Shown: positions 61,401 to 64,000 of the stretch, piece after piece
Numbering within the stretch: position 1 is the stretch's first letter
Layout: each line of letters starts with the position of its first letter
Source: Lates calcarifer
Taxonomy: Eukaryota; Chordata; Actinopteri; Centropomidae
Direction of reading: 5' to 3'
Assembly: GCF_001640805.2 (NCBI RefSeq)
Contig: NC_066843.1
Coordinates: 12,132,036 to 12,196,035 of the forward strand
Length of the DNA: 64,000 nucleotides
Translations under genes and position numbers: made by a program
The notes under the pieces: model-generated
What the model saw: the letters and a program-made list of their open reading frames with translations, nothing else
What the model was told of the DNA's origin: nothing
The model's database searches: none

Positions 61401-63314
61401 AATCTCTCTGTACAGACAGAGAACTGTACAACCTTTTGTCTACAACAAGGTCAGATCAAATGAAGAAGAAAAATCAAAAGGACTCAGTGCTGCCATGCGC
61501 ACACATATATTTCATCATCAGTGAAGCATCTTTAAAATGAACGAAGCTGTCAAATAAAATCTTCCATCTTCTGGTGGCACTAAAGCCACATACTGTAGAT
61601 AAGATATACATTTCTATGGAGAACTCTGTTTGTAACTGTTTCCCTTCTTTTCATCTCCACTATTTGATGATTAATTTAATGGCAACCTACCATAAACGTC
61701 TTGATTATTGGCTTTGCACAAGCCGCTGCAATACCAGATGCACCGATGTAACCATGTACCTGCTCAGAAACACACATACAAGACTGTGTTCACCCCTGTG
61801 CCAGGTGGTGGATGTGAACCACTCAGTATGAACCCTCTCTGATCTGTCTACCCACAGCTGTTTGATGCCATGTAGCTCTCCGTTTGAAGAATCTCTGAGT
61901 TAATATAGGTTTTAACAGAGATGTCAGAATAATAAAAGTAAAGTCAGAGACTGGGTGTGCAGCAGATAAAGCTAACCATCACTGCAGTGTTGTTTCACAC
62001 AAGTATTTATAAAGAAGCTATTTTTATAAGCTAGTATAAGACATTTTAAAGGTCTTTTAGAAGAGGACATGAGGCTATGGTACAGTATATTTGTATATGT
62101 CTGTATGGCTGCAGATGAGGTACACCCCCATTGACATCACATTTTACATCCGCCGTATCAAAACAAAAAAAAAAAAAACGTGGACATGGTTTTTGATTGA
62201 CACTGGCAGTCAGTAGAGTAACACAGCGCAGCTGATTATCAAAGCAACACTATTTCAAATGAAATGTCAATCAAGTTTATCAGATCAATTGATAATTGAT
62301 CACTCTATTTTTTAATTCACATACATTTCATCACCACAGTGTATGTGTAATATTCCATGATGAATGCATAAGCATTTTCATCACCTTTATTTTTACTTTA
62401 CTCTCACCCTTGAGGCCAATTTCCTGAGATGATAAATGGCAGTCTTGTGTTGTGAATGATGACTCATGAATGTAAGACAGAGAAAATGATGACACATGGC
62501 TTTGTTTTCATCATATTACAGCAGCTCTAACCAAATTGTCTTTAAATTACTCCAATCACTCCATGATTTATCACCTCCATTTTTATCAGTTCATTTTTAA
62601 TACTACTTCCAAACCTCATGCATGTGTAACTATTCTGTTTATCCATTACTTTTACCATTTATTCATTACTTTTAGATAACTTTTCTCAACCAGTTACAAC
62701 TGACTGATGCTGATGAGCAGCTCAGTACTGTTTTTTGTAAAATAAATAAGAATTACACCAATTTGTAATCTGACACAGAATCAACATGTATGTCATATAT
62801 GTATTTTGAGTCATTATATGGCCATATTTCTATCAATGTCAATTTTCCCTTTTTCTGCTCTCATTACTTTAAATTGAACTGATTCACTGAATAACAATAA
62901 CTGGGCTGTTTAATTAAGTATAATCAATATAGAGTCAATATCCATTCAATTTCCTAAACAATCAGCTATTTTCTGTCTGTCTGTAATGCCTCTGTCCCAA
63001 CAGACATGACCATGGAGGAAGTAAGAGAGTACGAACGCACCACACAGGAGGCCACCAACCTAAAGATCGGGTCCTTCCCCCCCGCCATCTCCATCTCCGA
63101 GACCCCCCTGCCCTCCAGCACCCGTAGCGGCCCGAACAGCGCCCCGTCCACCCCGCTCTCCACCGAAGCGCCCGAGTTCCTGTCGGTGCCGAAGGAGCGT
63201 CCCAGGAAGAAGTCTGCTCCGGAGACCCTGACCCTGCCGGATCCAGGCCGCAGGGATTCGATCTTCAAACTGCCCAGTTTTTTCTCCTGGAACTCCAGTC
63301 CGCAGCCGGAATGA
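20787..63314 (+). CDS. pitpnc1: pitpnc1: cytoplasmic phosphatidylinositol transfer protein 1 (whole coding span, 9 exons)
   Basis: The protein is a class II PITP-domain lipid carrier (RdgB-beta), which in the family moves phosphatidylinositol and phosphatidic acid between membranes in the cytosol. Exons 20787-20834, 47547-47695, 51013-51101, 52403-52410, 56147-56218, 57840-57935, 60257-60412, 61011-61074 and 63004-63314 join in one frame to 330 residues, close to the about 332 of the mammalian long isoform. Recognisable blocks are KEYRICMPLTVEE at the N-terminus, SKHSHEQSERGEG, QFTEKRIYLN, KAWNYYPYTITEYTCSFLPK, EIPERHYKESE, MCSYKLVTVKFEVWGLQTRV and HRQAFAWVDEW. Thr58, Lys60 and Asn88 align with inositol-contacting Thr59, Lys61 and Asn90 of PITP-alpha. 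The PITP domain covers about residues 1-250. The tail holds RKKSAP (Ser298), a 14-3-3-type site. Intron 1 contains an MHC class II pair. I cannot tell which teleost paralogue (a or b) this is. Confidence 0.97.
24472..24512. repeat. (GA)n microsatellite
   Basis: About 20 uninterrupted AG units in pitpnc1 intron 1. Confidence 0.95.
25085..25230 (-). repeat. dispersed fish repeat, family A, copy 2 (partial)
   Basis: The minus strand reads CTAGCCTGTCTCTGTCC and GCTTATTTGCTTTCTTGCTC with GTTAGATGATTAGATTGATA between, the 5' half of the element also found at 5722-6076 and 44075-44375. Confidence 0.7.
30174..30206. repeat. (CA)n microsatellite
   Basis: About 16 uninterrupted CA units. Confidence 0.95.
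34655..34709 (+). CDS. MHC II alpha exon 1 (signal peptide)
   Basis: Eighteen codons plus one base: MYFKVILVFSGAVCIYAQ. Hydrophobic core followed by small residues, a standard signal peptide. Donor CAAA|GTAAGT. Confidence 0.93.
34655..35987 (+). CDS. MHC class II alpha chain (complete, 4 exons)
   Basis: Exons 34655-34709, 35063-35308, 35436-35717 and 35845-35987 join to 241 residues, the usual family length. In order: signal peptide (1 to about 17), alpha-1 (about 19-100), Ig-type alpha-2 (about 101-194, disulfide pair Cys123/Cys179, EGDIYSCTVEHEAL), connecting peptide, transmembrane helix with G-x3-G-x2-G-x3-G (Gly212, 216, 219, 223) and a short cytoplasmic tail. Every internal intron is phase 1 with GT-AG ends, as is standard for class II. 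The chain would pair with the beta chain encoded next door and sit in endosomal and surface membranes. Alpha-1 has three cysteines (24, 29, 82), one more than the usual fish pair, and lacks both Asn residues that normally hold the peptide backbone. No N-glycosylation sequon is present in the chain. It looks functional but probably non-classical; DA, DB or DE lineage not assigned. Confidence 0.97.
34826..34995. repeat. possible dispersed repeat inside MHC II alpha intron 1
   Basis: ACAGGGCTGTAACAATTCCC, GATCTCGATTTTTGAGCCA and GGATACAATATTG resemble a degraded interspersed repeat seen in other fish introns. It makes up half of the longest intron of the alpha gene. No ends could be fixed. Confidence 0.4.
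35063..35308 (+). CDS. MHC II alpha exon 2 (alpha-1 domain)
   Basis: Residues 19-100. It has the class II alpha-1 pattern LDGDEVYYADF, then a helix region around AYEYAVHYRFTCKYEAYRW. Acceptor TTGGCAG, donor AAAG|GTAACT. Confidence 0.96.
35436..35717 (+). CDS. MHC II alpha exon 3 (alpha-2 Ig domain)
   Basis: Residues 101-194 with Ig C1-set hallmarks: LICFINHFFPP, IKWTKN, DGTFYVFSHLNF and YSCTVEH. Acceptor CTCTCAG, donor TGGG|GTGAGA. Confidence 0.97.
35845..35987 (+). CDS. MHC II alpha exon 4 (connecting peptide, TM, tail)
   Basis: Residues 195-241 and TAA. An acidic connecting peptide (EVDTDEM) precedes the glycine-motif membrane helix; the tail is short (KGSQYQGLMDSIA). Confidence 0.96.
36276..36281 (+). 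terminator. poly(A) signal of the MHC II alpha gene
   Basis: AATAAA about 290 bp after the alpha stop codon, the first canonical hexamer in the 3' flank. Confidence 0.8.
36571..36676 (+). promoter_or_regulatory. weak S-box-like and inverted CCAAT motifs upstream of MHC II beta
   Basis: GACCCTTT at 36571-36578 resembles the core of the mammalian class II S/W box. CCTTGCAAC ending at 36666 resembles an X-box half, and CCAAT at 36672-36676 could be an inverted Y box. The X-Y spacing is shorter than in known class II promoters, so this is only a candidate. Confidence 0.25.
36868..36919 (+). CDS. MHC II beta exon 1 (signal peptide)
   Basis: MGIYCFLFCVVFSLFSP plus one base, a hydrophobic leader. 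Donor CCAG|GTGAGT. The start is chosen because the next upstream in-frame ATG adds a long non-signal extension. Confidence 0.9.
36868..38140 (+). CDS. MHC class II beta chain (complete, 5 coding exons)
   Basis: Exons 36868-36919, 37019-37285, 37460-37756, 37848-37982 and 38091-38140 join to 266 residues. In order: signal peptide (1 to about 18), beta-1 (about 19-106, cysteines 30/31 and 96), Ig-type beta-2 (about 107-205, Cys134/Cys190, QVTWLRNGQEVTS, DGDWYYQIHSYLEYTP), transmembrane segment (about 215-238) ended by YYKKK, and a cytoplasmic tail. All introns are phase 1 with GT-AG ends. Two N-glycosylation sequons, Asn58 and Asn63, lie close together in beta-1. Asn99 keeps the peptide-contacting Asn of classical beta chains, but the neighbouring His is Asp98 and the usual Trp of the helix (EYWN motif) is Phe78. 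The gene starts 0.6 kb after the alpha poly(A) signal, so the two form a tight A-B pair. Intact; lineage not assigned. Confidence 0.96.
37019..37285 (+). CDS. MHC II beta exon 2 (beta-1 domain)
   Basis: Residues 18-106. DIEYI, a tyrosine-rich strand region, GFTAYALLKAETFNGD and the C-x-x-N helix end (CIDN) mark the class II beta-1 fold. Acceptor TATTACAG, donor GGAG|GTAAGA. Confidence 0.95.
37460..37756 (+). CDS. MHC II beta exon 3 (beta-2 Ig domain)
   Basis: Residues 107-205, very close to the conserved fish beta-2 consensus (GGGHPAILVCSAYNFYPK, TWLRNGQEVTS, DGDWYYQIHSYLEYTP). Acceptor GTTTTCAG, donor TGGG|GTGAGT. Confidence 0.97.
37848..37982 (+). CDS. MHC II beta exon 4 (connecting peptide and TM)
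   Basis: Residues 206-250 plus one base. The membrane helix IVVGLCGLILGVVIV is followed by the stop-transfer YYKKK. Donor CAAG|GTGAAG. If the donor is not used, the frame stays open for 12 further codons to a TGA ending at 38020. Confidence 0.9.
38091..38140 (+). CDS. MHC II beta exon 5 (cytoplasmic tail)
   Basis: Sixteen codons to TAA (GGVWFPVEELPAAGAT), in frame with exon 4. The acceptor TTTTAACAG follows a T-rich tract. Assigned by splice signals and frame rather than strong sequence recognition. Confidence 0.75.
38199..38236. repeat. perfect 38-bp palindrome in the MHC II beta 3' UTR
   Basis: The left arm CATTCAGTAGAACTGTGTC is followed at once by its exact reverse complement, with no spacer; the centre is GTCGAC. 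In RNA it would fold into a long hairpin with almost no loop. Base 38198 (G) and 38237 (A) do not pair, so the palindrome ends there. Confidence 0.95.
38550..38555 (+). terminator. poly(A) signal of the MHC II beta gene
   Basis: AATAAA about 410 bp after the beta stop codon, downstream of the palindromic segment of the 3' UTR. Confidence 0.75.
39650..40085. mobile_element. probable non-autonomous DNA transposon fragment
   Basis: Contains GGTTCCAGCTTGGAACC, a near-palindrome, then TTGCGAACCAATT, GCTCCGAATGGTTCAAAATC and GGAACAGAACC: repeated GGTTC/GAACC words typical of interspersed fish DNA elements. Open frames on both strands are not conserved. Superfamily and ends not determined. Confidence 0.4.
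43527..43571. repeat. (CA)n microsatellite, interrupted
   Basis: CACG-interrupted CA run; a (GT)n run follows 150 bp on, at about 43729-43756. Confidence 0.9.
44075..44375 (+). repeat. dispersed fish repeat, family A, copy 3
   Basis: GTTCAACATTTTGGGAAAAA opening, then GAAACAGCTAGCCTGGCTCT and GTGGGTTATGTGCCAGACCA in the family order. The middle part present in copy 1 is deleted or diverged. Confidence 0.75.
45681..45708. repeat. poly(T) run of 28
   Basis: Uninterrupted T28. No recognisable retroposon is attached. Confidence 0.95.
46110..46398 (+). repeat. dispersed fish repeat, family C, copy 1
   Basis: Ordered blocks TTAATTAATCGATTGTC, GGTGATGTCTTAAAACATC, TCCAAAAATCCAAAATATTC, AGAAGCTGGAACCAGAGAAT and TTGTTTTAGCTCTAAA match a common percomorph element. 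A second copy lies in the opposite orientation at 53430-53690. Confidence 0.75.
47547..47695 (+). CDS. pitpnc1: pitpnc1 coding exon 2
   Basis: Residues 17-65 plus two bases of codon 66. It follows the acceptor CTTTCAG and ends at AACAA|GTGAGT. It carries SKHSHEQSERGEG and FTEK, with Thr58 and Lys60 matching PITP-alpha headgroup-contact residues. Confidence 0.97.
48671..48782. mobile_element. short element with imperfect terminal inverted repeats
   Basis: The left arm CAGTGACCATTTTATTAGGT then ACGCCT is mirrored by AGGTGTGCCTGATAAAGTG at the right, an inverted pair with a few mismatches around a core of about 65 bp. Similar TTATTAGGTACACCT sequences are widespread in fish. It may be a MITE-like element; no target duplication was seen. 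Confidence 0.55.
49531..49576. repeat. (TG)n tract ending in GCGCG
   Basis: 46 bp of strict purine-pyrimidine alternation, continuing after one G-G step into GCGCGC. Confidence 0.95.
49736..49809. repeat. (TG)n tract passing into (GC)-rich alternation
   Basis: 74 bp of unbroken purine-pyrimidine alternation: TG units, then GCGCGCG, GTGCGCGTGCACGCG and GTGTGTGTA. Confidence 0.95.
50289..50476 (+). mobile_element. tRNA-derived SINE with target-site duplications
   Basis: The head has pol III promoter boxes: A box TAGCCGAATGGT (50291-50302) and B box GGATCGACTCC (50350-50360). The body (TTCCTGTCTCATCTCCACTG, TCCTGTCCAAATAAAGG) is that of a SINE common in percomorphs, and it ends in a C/A-rich tail. 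The 16-bp AAAAGTATCAAAGTTT occurs on both sides (50273-50288 and 50477-50492) and is identical, so this is a complete insertion on the plus strand. Confidence 0.93.
51013..51101 (+). CDS. pitpnc1: pitpnc1 coding exon 3
   Basis: Residues 66-95 plus one base of codon 96: KLPSWARAV, KIFYVTEKAWNYYPYTIT. Acceptor GTTTCAG, donor ACAG|GTAATG. Asn88 in AWNYYPY matches Asn90 of PITP-alpha. Confidence 0.97.
51102..52402 (+). other. pitpnc1 intron 3
   Basis: 1.3 kb, phase 1. No repeat or exon recognised apart from short A/T tracts. Confidence 0.85.
52403..52410 (+). CDS. pitpnc1: pitpnc1 coding exon 4, an 8-nt microexon
   Basis: The eight bases AGTACACG lie between TGGTCAG and GTGAGT. With the G left from exon 3 they encode Glu-Tyr-Thr (residues 96-98), exactly the residues needed between TIT (exon 3) and CSFLPK (exon 5) in the family. 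Without it the frame is lost. This is the only site I found in the interval that fits sequence, splice signals and phase together. Confidence 0.92.
52749..52789. repeat. (GT)n microsatellite
   Basis: About 20 uninterrupted GT units. Confidence 0.95.
53430..53690 (-). repeat. dispersed fish repeat, family C, copy 2
   Basis: Minus-strand copy of the element at 46110-46398: AATTTTTCAACCAAAAATGA, ATTATTTTCTTGTGTTTTAT, CAATCAGTTAATCAAGAAAG and ATTAATAATGAAAAAAATC appear in the reverse family order. More diverged than copy 1. Confidence 0.65.
54490..55020 (+). repeat. dispersed fish repeat, family D (ATATCTCAACAA type)
   Basis: Two internal units share the pattern ATGGATTgNCATnnAATTT (near 54567 and 54708), followed by GTGCTAATTAGC-like, CATCAGCATGTTAG and GTGCAGCCTCACAGAGCCGC. 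This order is that of an abundant percomorph interspersed repeat. Class unknown to me. Confidence 0.75.
55792..55843. repeat. (GT)n microsatellite
   Basis: About 26 uninterrupted GT units. Confidence 0.95.
56147..56218 (+). CDS. pitpnc1: pitpnc1 coding exon 5
   Basis: Residues 99-122: CSFLPKFSIHIETKYEDNK then GSNDN. Phase 0 at both ends; acceptor CTCCAG after a T-rich tract, donor AAT|GTGAGT. Confidence 0.96.
56219..57839 (+). other. pitpnc1 intron 5
   Basis: 1.6 kb, phase 0. A short (GGAT)n run near 56395-56408; otherwise nothing recognised. Confidence 0.85.
57840..57935 (+). CDS. pitpnc1: pitpnc1 coding exon 6
   Basis: Residues 123-154, including TEVCFVDIVYDEIPERHY and KESE. Acceptor TCCCTCAG, donor GAG|GTGGGA. 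The first third (IFGGEPRDEE) is the least conserved stretch of the PITP domain compared with mammals. Confidence 0.95.
58218..58285. repeat. (GT)n followed by (CTGT)n
   Basis: About 21 GT units then five CTGT units, a compound microsatellite. Confidence 0.95.
58379..58427. repeat. (CA)n microsatellite with one CC interruption
   Basis: About 24 CA units broken once by CACCAC. Confidence 0.95.
60257..60412 (+). CDS. pitpnc1: pitpnc1 coding exon 7
   Basis: Residues 155-206: DLRYFKSKKTNRG, then the core PIMCSYKLVTVKFEVWGLQ and TRVEQFVHK. A single Trp follows Val (VWGLQ), where PITP-alpha has a Trp-Trp membrane-docking pair; this matches class II members. Acceptor CCTCTAG, donor AAG|GTCAGG. Confidence 0.97.
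60413..61010 (+). other. pitpnc1 intron 7
   Basis: 0.6 kb, phase 0. A T run at about 60622-60635 and a pyrimidine-rich 3' end; no other feature. Confidence 0.85.
61011..61074 (+). CDS. pitpnc1: pitpnc1 coding exon 8
   Basis: Residues 207-227 plus one base of codon 228: VIRDVLLLGHRQAFAWVDEW then I. Acceptor CTACTCAG, donor ATCG|GTGAGT. Mammals have Tyr at the last position, here Ile. Confidence 0.97.
61075..63003 (+). other. pitpnc1 intron 8
   Basis: 1.9 kb, phase 1, AT-rich. No alternative terminal exon or repeat recognised. Confidence 0.85.
63004..63314 (+). CDS. pitpnc1: pitpnc1 coding exon 9 (last), long-isoform tail
   Basis: Residues 228-330 and the TGA stop. It starts DMTMEEVREYERTTQEATN (end of the PITP fold), then a proline- and serine-rich, probably disordered tail. 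RKKSAP (Ser298) fits the 14-3-3 mode R-x-x-S-x-P and matches the regulated site of RdgB-beta. The exon is much GC-richer than its surroundings. The final residues (KLPSFFSWNSSPQPE) differ from the mammalian end. No alternative short-isoform terminal exon was recognised. Confidence 0.96.
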
Positions 63315-64000
63315 GAGCGGGGTGGGGTGAACGTCCTCGACCTGTGGATCAGCAGAGGATGCCTGCCCAGCACATCCCACAATACCCCCTCAGCCAGCTG
63401 AAGTGAAGGAGACTTTTCACTGTCCTGGTGATCCCAGCCCCCGCCCCCCCTTGCCTTCAGCAGACTCGCCGGTGTTACAGTAAAGCCAACAGCTCTCAGG
63501 CTACCTTTTACAGGTACAGACAGGCAGCCTGATCACCACAGCTAAAAGTCCTGTGGGGTCTAAAGGTATAGTACGTCCCATTGAAAGTCTAACAAAAGCA
63601 GCTGGAGGCCACTCATTCTTCTCTCCTCAGAAAACAGCCAGCCAGTACCATGCACCAGATAGTATGGAGTCCAATTAGTCAGATTGAGTGTAGCGTACGT
63701 TCCTGAAAATGTTTTATCCCACGATACATCACCTTGTTTTCATCCCAGCTTAGGGTGTGTCGATGAGGTTTGTTGAGATTCAGTCACTGCACATAAACTT
63801 TACATGTACAAAATTAGTTTTTCTCCACTTTACCTTCAAACATCAGAGTCTCTGACTTTGTTAACTGGAGCTTGTGGTTTGACATATCTATGTATGTGGT
63901 GGGGACAGATTCTTTTCGGCCACTGTATCAGTTGAGTATTATGGTTTTCACAGTCAGGTGTACAGTGATTGTGCGTTCTTGTATATACAGTAACTGTATG
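63315..64000 (+). other. pitpnc1 3' UTR, continuing past the window
   Basis: Sequence after the pitpnc1 stop, with no splice-like exon or other coding signal. No AATAAA or ATTAAA followed by a plausible cleavage site was found, so the transcript end probably lies beyond 64000. Confidence 0.7.

Noticed and set aside
61800..61880. Alternative pitpnc1 terminal exon after CTACCCACAG (61857)
   Set aside because: Joined to exon 8 it would give one residue change and Val then stop, truncating the domain; no similarity to the known short-isoform tail.

Overview
This window is nuclear DNA from a bony fish, most likely a percomorph teleost. It has AT-rich intergenic sequence, long introns with GT-AG borders, many (GT)n and (CA)n microsatellites, a degraded Tc1-like transposon, a tRNA-derived SINE with intact target-site duplications, and several interspersed repeats that I recognise from percomorph introns. 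No bacterial, organellar or viral genes were seen.

The backbone is one gene on the plus strand, pitpnc1 (cytoplasmic phosphatidylinositol transfer protein 1, RdgB-beta). All nine coding exons can be placed at 20787-63314. They join in frame into a 330-residue protein that ends in the long RdgB-beta tail. Intron 1 is about 26.7 kb. Exon 4 is a microexon of only 8 nt. The exon 1 region is CpG-rich and its leader carries three short upstream ORFs. The 3' UTR runs off the right edge.

The most notable content is a complete MHC class II alpha/beta gene pair nested in pitpnc1 intron 1, on the same strand: alpha at 34655-35987 and beta at 36868-38140. Both have signal peptides, membrane-distal and Ig domains, transmembrane segments, clean splice sites in a constant phase, and poly(A) signals. 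The beta gene begins less than 600 bp after the alpha poly(A) signal. Several groove residues typical of classical class II are changed and the alpha-1 domain has an extra cysteine, which suggests a non-classical teleost lineage. The beta 3' UTR contains a perfect 38-bp palindrome.

Layout: 1-20 kb is intergenic (repeats, a pyrimidine-rich tract, a Tc1 relic, a cluster of AGGTCA-type half-sites, one doubtful minus-strand exon). 20.2-20.8 kb is the pitpnc1 promoter, leader and exon 1. 20.8-47.5 kb is intron 1 with the MHC II pair. 47.5-63.3 kb holds exons 2-9 with shorter introns. 63.3-64 kb is the 3' UTR. Pitpnc1 (lipid transfer) and the class II pair (antigen presentation or a derived role) have no known functional link; their relation here is positional.
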